The notes below the pieces were generated by a model. The model was not told the origin of the DNA. It did not search any database and saw only the letters and a list, made by a program, of their open reading frames with translations. Source: Phycomyces blakesleeanus NRRL 1555(-) (taxonomy: Eukaryota; Mucoromycota; Mucoromycetes; Mucorales; Phycomycetaceae). From it: a DNA stretch of 64,000 bases. Positions within the stretch are counted from its first letter, which is position 1. Each line of letters opens with the position of its first letter. Shown here in pieces: positions 23,740 to 34,233 of the stretch. Location: assembly GCF_001638985.1 (NCBI RefSeq), contig NW_017265143.1:570259-634258 (forward strand). The letters are read 5' to 3'. The translations under genes were made by a program, and so were the position numbers.

Positions 23740-25831
23740 CAAAGATTGGTGTAAAGTCTAGGATGATGTTTTGGTGACCAAACACATCATCTCATTATAA
23801 TTCAATGTAAATGGTAATAAAAAAAACAAACGTTAAATATCATTTACACAAGTCTGTCGATTAGTAAAATCGTATGAGCTTATTTATGACATGACAAGCA
23901 CCAAGAGCAAGAGCAAGATCGAGATCGACCAGCACAGCGTCAATTGTGTTCTTGTGTCAAAAAAAAACAATTGATTATATATATATATATATATTAAGTA
24001 TTGTTCTTATGTTGAGCAAGAGCTCAAAAGGAATCGAGTACCTGGAATAACTGAGAGTGGGAAAATAAACGTGCAGTTAATTCTATCTAGATTTTTTTTA
24101 CACAGTGACAAGTGACCCTGTCATTGATAGAAACCATAGAGCTTTAAGGGGAATATATGGTTACTCTTGTTAACAGGTGTACGAATTCTTGAAGTAGTAT
24201 GTGCTACATGTCCGTTCTTGAGAATCTTTCTGTTTGGCGGGTTTTCTTTGGATGTCTAAGCCATATGGTTCAAGTGACACATTCCAGATGAGCTCCATGG
24301 AGGCAGAGGAGCGTTCTAACTCCAATTTAAGATTAAAGCAATCCCTAAAATCCAGTTTCTTTACGCACACACACACATATATATATATATATAAGTATAA
24401 AAATCTGATACACAAGAACTGCTCGTAAGGTATTTACGATAATCAAATTTATAAATAAAGTAGAAAAGAAAAAAAAAGAAGAGGTTTAGTTAATCCGATT
24501 GCTCACATTTTGTGTCGACTTTCTTGAAACACAACACAACAACAAAAAAGGTACTCCCCCCAAAGATATGTGTGTAGCTTCAACAAGACACAGTCTGTGT
24601 GCAAACCCATTTAAAGATATGTGCTGAGTTAATGTTCGATTCATGAGATACAGAAAAATCAAAGCAGATGTAAATACCACATCATTAGGAAAACCAAGCA
24701 CAAAAGAAAACTAGGTGTGTTACTAGTAATATTTACACCTAAAGGAATTGGATTTTGAGATTTATGGTATATAATTCTCTTTCGGAATAAATTTATGGTA
24801 AAAAAAATCGAAACCAATATATGTAACCTAAATGTCCAAGGACCTGTATCAAAGGAAGATACTACATTGAACAATCAGGAATCTTCTTTTTTTTTTTGGT
24901 AACGCCTTATTTTGATTTTTGATTTTCCCGTGCCCAAGAAGCTTGTGATTCAATTTGAGGAGCACCACATATATATCTATAAAAATACACACACAAGGAG
25001 TGAGAGTGATAATATGTTATCGGCAAGAATGATAGTAATGACGTTAGAGATTCACACTATTCATCTCAGATAAATATAATTTTAATAAAAAAAAACCCCC
25101 CAAGGATAAGAATGTGCGACAATGTTTCTTTATGTTATTGAAGAACCGTTTATTATTGGGTAGGACTGACAAGTGTTGGGTTGGATTGTAAGTGCAACAT
25201 TGTCGAGAATAAATGTGGTAGAGAGCTACCAACGAGTTCAAAGCGGAAAATATGAATAATATAAGAAAAAGAGTAAGATACTGTGATCACGCTCGAGACT
25301 ATCCAACAGTGAGAATACTATTTGAAAATTTTAAGGAAACAGAAAGATATACCAAGAAGTATGCCTATGAGTATTGCGAAGAATTGTTATAAATCAGGGG
25401 ATAAATAATTTTATGCGAATAGATACGGGAACAAAAGTATAAGTGGATCAAGATAAATAGCAAGATATGTTTTATTATTATTGTTTTTTTTTATATTAAT
25501 AGATTTAGTACTATCTTACCATAGACTTCATAAAAGAAGTAGATTTATGAAATATTATGCGTAATAGTATACATTGAACAAGTATACTTGAATAGAAAGA
25601 TAATTGCTCGCGTGGTTAACTTGGAGCATATACAACTATTGCTACGAATTGATCTAGTCGTTAATCGGTATGAAAGATATTGACGATAAGAGCTCTGTTT
25701 ATCAGATAACATATGCGCGTGAGGAAGAGAAAAAAGAGGAGTTTTTTTTTAAAGAGAAAGATACTACACTACAGTGTAATCTCCATAGGTACATATGGGC
25801 CTGGAAGCATATTTTTATTGAATCAGATTGA
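23740..25831. other. Gene desert, middle part
   Basis: AT-rich, with short interrupted frames only. CA and TA repeats are at 24366-24392. Nothing supports a gene. Confidence 0.5.
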
Positions 25832-26068
25832 TTAGGGCGGGTATGTTTCTTGGAGAACAAGTAGAGGAATTGGGAATTTTTTTTTTGGTGATGCGTCCAG
25901 TCTCACCACAATTATAATACCTCGTAAAAAGTTTTGGTTGGGTCGGGTATATAACGTTAAAGTGTCTCTCCTTGCGTCAGTATCTTTAATATAAAGGCAT
26001 AGATTTTGGCCGAGACTCAATCTTGCGGTTGCCAAAGGTACCAGACCAGATAGGTGGATTTCATCCAT
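25832..26068 (-). pseudogene. Possible decayed retrotransposon Gag-like fragment with zinc-knuckle remnant
   Basis: A 78-codon minus-strand frame starts at ATG 26068 (MDEIHLSGLVPLATARLSLG ... LTLYTRPNQNF). At about 25900-25920 the adjacent frame reads TRYYNCGETGRI, which resembles a retroelement CCHC knuckle (CYNCGETGHI) with the first Cys and the His lost, then a poly-A slip. The order (globular region, then TRP, then knuckle) fits the C-terminal part of a Gag or ORF1 protein after a frameshift. No reverse transcriptase remnant was found next to it. Confidence 0.3.
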
Positions 26069-27703
26069 TAATATTTTTTTGTATCCCTCGTCGCAGTGAA
26101 TTTTAGAAGTGTCATCGGCAGCTGTGGAAGTGACCCAAAGTAATTAAATAGATCCTTATATGTGCTCCCCGATAAAGTTTTTTCTTTACATTATTCCTAT
26201 TTATTTTCTTGTCGCCAAGTTAGACATTTACGCCACATAGCTAACCCACCACCGTGTAATTAATACAGCCGGATGTGAGCAACTTTGCCGAAGAGATGAA
26301 AAGCATATTTAATAGGAGCCTGAATATCTGGGTTTGTGCGGCACAGAGTTTAGTGTGTTGTAAACGTGAACTCTAATGAGAAAGTTATCCTTCGAGATCC
26401 CAGGCGATGATTCTTATCATCTTGTTTTTTACGACGATTCCTTTGGTTATTGCTTTGAACCGACTCTAATGAGCACCTAAAAGTACCTAAAAAGAATTTT
26501 ACTAGGTTCATATTTTTCTTGTGATCAGGCCCATTGTGCCCGAGGATTGCGATATAAAGATCATCTCAAGCTTATGAGTGTTGACGATTTCATGCAGGTT
26601 AATGACTATACATTCCGGGTTGAGAGAGGACATGCCAAAATTGTAGAAGTGTGGTATTGAGTTGACAGACCTATTGTATTCTAATGTAGTGAAAAGTGTT
26701 ATTGAAATATTGTTGGGACATGGTTTCCCCATATTCAGGTGCAATTTCTTGCTGCTGTCGGGCTTGCCTAACTTTTATAACCTGTTTCTCGGTATGGGTT
26801 TACTGTCAGTAGTCGAAATTGTATAAATTCGAAAAAAGAGTTCAAAGTGTTTAATTGATTCGATTCAATTTTCCTTTTCCTTCTTATTTCTTTGACTCTA
26901 GTTCAAACGGGTGGTCAACAATGCCAAAGGTGGGCCAGATCAACAGACCCCACCCAATAAAGTTCTTGTTTTTAGCAATCATGATTTTTCTATTAGATAA
27001 CACGTCTAATTTAAAACTTGTCTCAACCAAGCTCTGAGTTGGTTTTACTTTGATATTTTAGGCACAATCACTGATATTAATTAACTAACTAATTAATTAA
27101 TAAAAAGAAGAAGAAAAGAAGAAGAAAAGAAGGAGAAAACAAAACATATATATAGTTTCCTTGGTATGAGCTAGTTATCTAGCTAACTATAAGAGAGTTG
27201 ATTTTGGAAGTAGTGGTTTCGCTTATCTACTGATAACCACCAAATTGAGATCATGAATTCATTTCATTTAGAAATTAAAAGATAACGGTGAAATGAAATG
27301 CATAACCAATTTTCCAACAAGCACATTTCCCTTTATTTTTTGTGGAGTGGAGAGAGAGAGAGAGAGTATACTCGAAAAGTGAGTCACGCCAAAACACTTC
27401 CCACGTACTTTGTCAAGAAAAAATCCATCTTTTTTCATTTTGATTTCGTCACGTGAAATATCCACAGAATCTACCTTTCATTTTTTTTTTGCAAAGTATA
27501 AACCTGAACTCACTCAAAATCAACAATAGACCCCCATCATATTATCTTATCGCTTTAGTTGGCATTAATCCTCTTAAACCTTAAGCCTCTGCTCCCTCTC
27601 CCTGTCAAGATTTTTGTGATTTGTATGTATGTATATATATTTATAAGACTTTTTGTAATTTTTTGTTTGTTTTTACAAAACTGATATTGTACAAGAGATA
27701 TGT
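26069..27703. other. Gene desert, right part, and thioredoxin 3' flank
   Basis: No supported gene. A stretch at 26880-26965 has somewhat higher GC but no recognisable domain. A GA repeat lies at about 27350-27366. The segment next to 27704 is the 3' flank of the thioredoxin gene. Confidence 0.5.
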
Positions 27704-28156
27704 TTAAGCAATCAAAGCCTTGAGCTGCTCCTCAAGCTTGGGGAGACTGGCACCAATAACCTCGCCGACCTTCTGGCCATCCTTGTAGAACAAGAAAGTG
27801 GGCATAGCGCGGATGTTGACATCGGAAGCGACATCGGGAACCTCCTCAACGTCAATCTTGGCAAAGACGATATCGGTGTAGGTGTCAGAAAGCTTCTCGA
27901 ACTTGGGGCCGATAACCTTGCAGGGACCGCACCAGACGGCGTGGAAGTCAACAGCAACCTAATAGTGGTATTAATAGAATAGATATAGATTAGAATAGGT
28001 TTGGAAAATGTATTTATGAAATCTCATTTAACATTTTTCTTATCATTTTTATTCTCTATGTATGCGTGTATGGCTATAGCAAATACTTACGAGCTTGTTG
28101 TTCTTGATCAACTCGTTGTACTGGTCAAGGGAGGTGGGGTGTCCGGTAATAGCCAT
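27704..28156 (-). CDS. Thioredoxin
   Basis: Two exons, 28091-28156 and 27704-27958, give 106 residues, the usual length of a cytosolic thioredoxin. The active-site motif WCGPC is at residues 31-35 (HAVWCGPCKVIGP). The conserved cis-proline is in IRAMPTFLFYKDG, and the C-terminal helix is LPKLEEQLKALIA. It would reduce protein disulfides using thioredoxin reductase and NADPH, serving ribonucleotide reductase, PAPS reductase and peroxiredoxins. There is no N-terminal targeting sequence, so it is probably cytosolic or nuclear. The single phase 0 intron falls before VAVDF. Codons are strongly GC-ending in an AT-rich region, indicating a highly expressed gene. The cis-Pro loop and active site are intact. 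Confidence 0.97.
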
Positions 28157-28217
28157 TTTTGTTGTTTAGATGAAAAATATATTAAGAAAAAGAAAGGAGG
28201 AACGCGACTTTAGATGG

Positions 28218-28225
28218 TATTTATA
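28218..28225 (-). promoter_or_regulatory. Candidate TATA box of thioredoxin gene
   Basis: TATAAATA on the minus strand, about 62 bp before the thioredoxin ATG, at a distance typical of fungal promoters. Confidence 0.45.
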
Positions 28226-29544
28226 TCATTTGGATTTAACTGAGAATACAAAGTGCTTAGTCAATATATCGGATATTTAAATATTATTTTATATACGCAC
28301 ACTTTTTATTATTATTATTATTATTATGATGATGATGACGATGATTCGATCTCATAAAAATACAGTTTACCTAGGAAATCACATCGGGTTAAATAAGGCA
28401 TTTTTTTTATTAATATTAATATCATTACACTTTAGAAAATGCTCGGCTTTGTATTGAGATCCGGGAGGATTTCCATTAGAGTTTTAAGCTTATTTTATTT
28501 ATATATATATATATGAAACATACAAGACTTGATAAAATTTAGCTTGATAACTAATCAATACATAAAAGTCAAAGCAAATTTACAATATAAAATATATACA
28601 TATATATTGTTTAATATTTTGTTTTTATTAGACTATAATACATGTACTAAGCAAATATCAACCAGTCTGTTACTAATTCTTTACACAGCAAGATGTATAT
28701 CAATATACTTCCTTGTCGTATCCCAATTCTTATTTTACTTTTGGCTCTAGGTCCTGAAAGAGAATCGTGACCAGAATTCCCTCTTCAGGTACGGTGGTGA
28801 TCGTATCGCAAAAAATATAGAGAACTTGCGACATTGGCTATATTTTGACACAAACCTTATTTCAAATAGCTTAGATTGAATTTTTTTTTTTAAAAAAAAA
28901 TGCAGAGTGTGATTGGTAATGTGACGTCGAAACACAAGCCTTGATGAGCTGAAGAAACCGATAATGACTGAATAATCTACTATGATTGGCCATGTGTGTT
29001 TAGAGTTGATTAGGCATCAAATAAAACTTTTGATTGGCCAAAATAAAAATAGCCATGTCAAGAAAACCAAACCGAAGCAAACCAGTGCTCATTCGCTTTG
29101 ATTTGCTTTCCAATAAACTATACAAAAAAAAGGTGCTCATCCGCCACAATAACAAACGATTATCAATCCTCCGTTCCCACCAATCTTCCTTTTTTTTAAA
29201 AAATAAATAAATAAATAAATAAATAAAATAAAATATATAGTGATACACACAAAAATCCTCATACTCGTTACTCATAATCTCTCTGTCCATATCTTGCTAT
29301 GACATGTTACCCTATCAAAGCTTGGTATATTTATATTTAGAAATAATCACAGTAGAAGAATGAGTAATCATTGAATAGCTTTATATAGTTTATAATTTTT
29401 TTATGTATATATTACTAAAAAGCTTACAAATCAGTGATTTTAACACACTTACTTCTTGATGATAATTGTATTAAGCCATGCACTCTACCAATCGTGCGTC
29501 TCATAGCTTTCAGTAAAAATACAATATCTAAACTTGTATTAATA
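28226..29544. other. Spacer upstream of thioredoxin
   Basis: AT-rich, with a GAT/ATT triplet tract near 28310-28345 and the T11-A9 tract at 28881-28900. No gene or RNA was recognised. Confidence 0.5.
28881..28900. repeat. T11-A9 homopolymer palindrome
   Basis: Eleven T directly followed by nine A, matching the length of the tract at 23720-23739. Confidence 0.8.
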
Positions 29545-29903
29545 ATTGGTGTGGACAGACCAAAAGTCCAAAAAGGGCAAAAAAAGAGCAAAACTGTAAA
29601 TCATATCATTGGTCGAGAGTTTTAATTAATTTTACCCTTTTTTTGCCCTTTTTTTTAAACCACCAAAAAAAAGGGCAAAAAAAGGGTAAATTTTTTAATC
29701 GACTCTAATTAGCTAGTTTTCTTCCATTGTCACTAGGATTGAGAAGAGAAGCATTTTTTATGAAGATGTGCCATATAATGAGAGGTCTAGAAAGACTCGC
29801 AATAAAAGGTTCTCACTTAATGATAGAGACGGGATTATATGCACAATTTTATCTAAATATGTATTTTGAACTTTTTTTGAACTTTTAGTCTGTCCACACC
29901 AAT
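29545..29903. mobile_element. MITE copy 1, TA-flanked, with terminal inverted repeats
   Basis: A 359 bp element whose left end starts ATTGGTGTGGACAGAC and whose right end is its near-perfect inverse (GTCTGTCCACACCAAT). The pairing continues inward for about 23 bp. It is flanked by TA on both sides (29543-29544 and 29904-29905), as for Tc1/mariner insertions. It has no coding capacity. The interior holds a strong hairpin at about 29626-29700. A related, more divergent copy lies at 55106-55347. It is inferred to be non-autonomous, moved in trans by a Tc1/mariner-type transposase. Confidence 0.85.
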
Positions 29904-30136
29904 TAATATTAATAATAATTTCTTTTTATTAAACGACAAAAAAATAATAATCTAAATTTCCAAGGTTAAAATGGAAATGTAACTATAAAAATATCATAGT
30001 AATAATAATAATAATAATAATACTAATAACAATAAGCTTCTCTTTTATAAACACATCTTGATATTATGGGTAGGGTAAAAGATGTGGGTACAAGACTATT
30101 TTCTTTGTAGGAATATTCGTGTAATTTTTTTTTGAT
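29904..30136. other. Spacer and 3' flank of carnitine acetyltransferase
   Basis: AT-rich DNA with an AAT triplet repeat at about 30000-30022. No gene. Confidence 0.5.
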
Positions 30137-32507
30137 TTAAAGACGAGCTTTGGGATTCACGTTAACATCTTCGCAAAGTACTCTGAGGTCCCGCAGCGCC
30201 TGTCGGATGTTTTCTGCAAATTCCTTGGTTGACACACTCTTGGCACCACGTTTGGATTCAATACCGAATTTGATGAGTTTAGGAGCAGGCATGTAGTTGA
30301 TGCCATAGCCATCAGGGTATACAGCACCAAATCCAGTACCCATGAGACGCACGCCGGCATGCAAGCTTGATGTACTCAACAACCAGGTCTGAGAGTTGGC
30401 ATATGCAGGATCCTTAAATATGGGGTGCATTGGTACATCCTCAAACTTTCCGGATTTGGACAGCATCTGGTGGTCAGCGTTCAAAATACGGAGGGCCATC
30501 AGATGACGATCGCAACCGTAACCATCACTTGCGATCATGGTGTAGTCGCGATGGGCAACGGCAGCTTTTTGCAGAAGCTCATACTTGGTCTTGTTCTATT
30601 CAATAAACACAACATAATTTTAAAAGTTAGCGAATAAATAAATAAACTAAGCAACCAAATCTTTATCCATTTTTCTTTTTGTGTGTACAGGTGTGTGAAA
30701 CTTACATCAACAGAAGGGTTAACAAATGCTTCGACAAAGCGTTTGCTGTCAGTGCTGCAGGATCTAATGGTTTCTGTGCGACCATGAAGGTATTTTCGAG
30801 TAGAACCAGACTCGTAGGTAGGTACGACAGTGTTGTGAGTACGGAAATAGGCCAATTGAAGAGCCATTTGGTAAAAAGCATCTGGAGGAACGCGTCCAAC
30901 CTTCTTAACCCAGTCGTTACCAAATTCAGTAAATATAAGGACATCCGAGTCGGATTTTGAGGCAACGGCATCGGCTGCTATTTGAGCATCTGCCAGACAT
31001 TGGATTAGTTTGGCGTCAGATTTCCAGCGAAGGTGGTTAACAGCGGACAAGTTGGCTGTTGCTGGTGTAGTAGCCTTGCTAATAACACTAGGATCGAATG
31101 GACCAGGACAGGTCTCCATGAGCATGTGATCAAATGTAAAGCTCACAGTCAACGCATCTGCAGGAGAGTGTTCTCCAGATACACCGCACTTTCCGCTGCT
31201 GTCGACAATAAGCAAAAATGATTTATCAAACCAACGGTTGTGTCCGTTTCCAATACCCTGGTTTCCACAGAACATAGAACGTGTGCGATCAGAAAGAGCG
31301 TCTCCGTGGCTGTAATCGTCGAGGGCAAGACCAAACAAACTAGTCTCAATTATCTGGGTGTTTACACGATGGGAAGGATCGATGGTCAACAAATGGTTTC
31401 GAGCCACAGCCCAGTTGTCACGGTCCCAGCTGGTCAACAGAGGAATAGCGGCATCCAGTTGCTGAAGGTTCTGTACATATGTAACAATGTTCAACAAATC
31501 CCTAAAGTGAAGTAGTGGGTGTAATAGTTTTTTTTAAGAAAAAAAGAAGCTTTGGTTAATACTGTTTCATGAATATATATATACATATATATATATTAGT
31601 GGTGGCCTTTCTATTAACCACAAAATTATCAACTCTTTCTTTCTATTTATCCATACTTCTCTAATGCATCAACAGATTTTGGACCGTTTTGATCATAAAC
31701 TTCCAGGTTGAACAATTGGTCGCGAACAACGACTATGATGTGACGGAGCTTTGAAGCATCGCCTTGTAATACTGAATCACAGTGGGGAAGGGGTACACGC
31801 GTAACACCGAAGATACGACTGTACTGCCACATGCATTGCGCCTTGTTACCTTTCATCATCTCAACAGGAAGTTCCTGTCTAATCAGGCACAAGATGTTAG
31901 TTATAGTTCCTTCCCTTTCTTTCCTCCCTTTTTTTGCAAGGAGTAGTTTTTCTCATATATATATATATATATATTTACCTGTCAATAATTTCTTTGTAGT
32001 GAACACCGCGTAAAACCATGTGAGCAGCTCTGCGAATCTGGAAACGAGTGAATTCTCCAGGGGCAACCGACTTGGCGTTATTGGCCAATAATTCCTTGGG
32101 GTGGTTGGCGTCATCCTGACCAAGGATGTACCAGTTGCTGTTGACCATCACAGGTTCACGCCATTCAAGATATGCTGCACAAAAAAGAAAGAAGTATTTG
32201 ATTAAGTTTTGCTGTTATTAATCTATTTGGCACTGATGGTACTGTAGATAGGTTTACCTTTGTTTAACCAGAAATTATCTTCAAGCCAGTTGTAAGGCGA
32301 CTTTTGGTCGAGATCAACGAGTCGTTGTTGGAGGGATTGAGCAAGTTCACTGGTCTGGAACTCAGTTACGATGCGCTCTGTGTTAGCATACTCTTGGGGA
32401 GTGAGGAGAGGTACAAGAGTGCGGAGGTAAAGGTCACAACTGTTCTTGAGTGAGGGTATTGGGAGACGCGGAAGTGTGTCCTGAAAGGAATATGTAGCAG
32501 GAGCCAT
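30137..32507 (-). CDS. Carnitine O-acetyltransferase, probably peroxisomal
   Basis: Five exons, 32258-32507, 31979-32174, 31657-31878, 30706-31501 and 30137-30595, give 640 residues. The choline/carnitine acyltransferase family is shown by LPRLPIPSLKNSCDLYL near the N-terminus, the catalytic His at about 334 in CGVSGEHSPADA, and TETIRSCSTDSKRFVEAF. C-terminal VYPDGYGINYMPAP is also typical. The enzyme moves acetyl groups between CoA and carnitine so that acetyl units from beta-oxidation can be shuttled between peroxisome, cytosol and mitochondrion, which is needed for growth on fatty acids or acetate. The last three residues are ARL, a plausible PTS1 signal, and no clear mitochondrial presequence is seen at ATG 32507. 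All phases are consistent. The length matches fungal CAT2-type enzymes. Confidence 0.95.
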
Positions 32508-33749
32508 TGTGAAAATACAAAAAGGAAAGAGCAAGAAAAGGGGAGAAGAGGAGTGGGAATAAGGATTGTTGATATATTTAAAGGCTTGATAGATGCCCAC
32601 AAATACAAATCACATTTCATGTGACAATCTCATGTTGTCAAACCCAAACCCCGCACTTTTCTTATGTTTTAGCTTTGGTTTTAGTTTTTCATTTCTATAA
32701 TATGTATATATATGTACATACATATTAGTATAAATAGAATGACTAAAAAACGATGAACGAAAATGAAAAAAAAAGGTCAAGGACCCTTCAATTGTCTATC
32801 CACAAAAATGACCCTTTAACCCTTTTAAATGAAAGAGCCTCAAATTAAAACCCATAAAGAACTTTACATTAAGCTAAAATTTGACATGGACAGAATGCTT
32901 GTTCACAGTAAACCCACATTACAGCACACCGCAATGTAATATAATAAAATGCACCACAGACTAGCAAACAGCAAGTTAAATTACTATGTAGGCAAATGAA
33001 AATAGAGAAAGAGAAACCTATGTGTATTAGGAAATGCTACCAAAATTAAGGCTGTGATAGTTTGGCCGAGAAAATTTAAAAAAAAAATGGTTTGCACACC
33101 GTCACATTGTCTTGGTCAACATGCAGAATTTAACCCAAGCAAAAAAAGAAGGAAAAGAAGCTTTGTAAACATAAATAAATTAGATTTTCCGAATGAATTT
33201 TACCCACCGAATTTTATATTTTTATTATTATTCTTTAACCATCAGATAAAATATCGTCTTGGAATAATCTATCATTCAATTTCCTTGTCTCTTTTTCTAG
33301 CTTACTACATTAGAAATCCCAAGCCAAACTACTTGGTAATAAGCCTATGGAAGTTTAAGAACAACCATAACCAGATGTTGTATTTTGTAGGACATTCGGT
33401 CATACATAAAGTTCATTAACGTTTTTTTTTATATATCTCTTACAATATCTGGTTTAACATCCCAGCCTAGCATCTTGGTTTGGCATATTGGTTTAAAGAA
33501 CAGGTTCAAAAGTATAGTACACTATTCCCATAGATCATTTGTTCCCTCTTAAAGCCATTTCAGTCTAGACAAATGTGCTCTATCAAGAACAATAATTCTA
33601 GGGAGCCGACATTTAAATTTTACCAAACTACCTAAAAATGACTTTTTTATGCAGAGTCCAATTATTATATTTGGTCATTAACGATCCATAAATATTATTT
33701 TTTATTATAATAAAATCATTTTAATAAAGAGAATGTGGACTTGTATTAG

Positions 33750-33811
33750 AACACGCAACCTCACGATCCAAAACCCTACACTATAAGCATTACGCTATAG
33801 TGACAAGATTT
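33750..33811 (-). pseudogene. Retroposed tRNA-Gln(TTG)-like fragment flanked by direct repeats
   Basis: Read on the minus strand, the segment resembles a eukaryotic tRNA-Gln: a CTATAG start with box A-like bases, an anticodon region TTTTGGAT, then GAGGTTGCGTGTTC as a worn T-arm. The D- and T-stems no longer pair well, so it is not a working tRNA. It is bounded by imperfect 13 bp direct repeats, GGACTTGTATTAG (33737-33749) and GGACTTGCATTAG (33812-33824), which look like a target-site duplication. It could be a tRNA pseudogene or the head of a SINE. Confidence 0.4.
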
Positions 33812-34182
33812 GGACTTGCATTAGTGTATACTCGTAGAAATTTGGTCTAAAATACTGACAAGGCATTTGATCTCATTTTAAATCATAACGCAAAAAAAGG
33901 AGCAAACAGAAATTTTATTGGACATCTTTATATTTTACGCGATTATTACTAGAAATTTCTTAGTCGCAAAAGAAAGAAAGAAAGAAAAAAAGTTGCTACG
34001 TGGCAGTTCAAAAATGGCCATGACTGCCCTCCATCTCGTAATTTTTTGGAACAAAAAGAAAACTGACCTTTTTTTTTACCCAAGCACTCGGCTCTCTCTT
34101 TTTTATTATTATTATTCATTAATTATTATTTCCTTTTCTTACCCAACCAACCACCTAACAAGAAGTTATATCATAATATAAT

Positions 34183-34190
34183 ATAAATAC
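34183..34190 (+). promoter_or_regulatory. Candidate TATA box of Sed5 gene
   Basis: TATAAATA 44 bp before the ATG of the syntaxin gene. The spacing suits a short leader, but the local AT content is high. Confidence 0.35.
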
Positions 34191-34233
34191 ATATAGATAC
34201 AGATATTAAGCCAATACAAACAAAGAGAGTGAA

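Larger units (their letters stand above)
32508..34233. other. Spacer between carnitine acetyltransferase and Sed5
   Basis: Divergent promoter region in which the only supported structure is the tRNA-like relic near 33750-33811. The rest is AT-rich with short frames only. Confidence 0.5.

Noticed and set aside
27712..27957. Ser/Pro/Arg-rich frame on the same strand as thioredoxin
   Set aside because: It is the +1 frame of thioredoxin exon 2, created by GC-ending codons.
30702..31515. Several antisense and shifted frames over carnitine acetyltransferase
   Set aside because: They shadow exon 4 of the enzyme. None has independent motifs or a plausible start.
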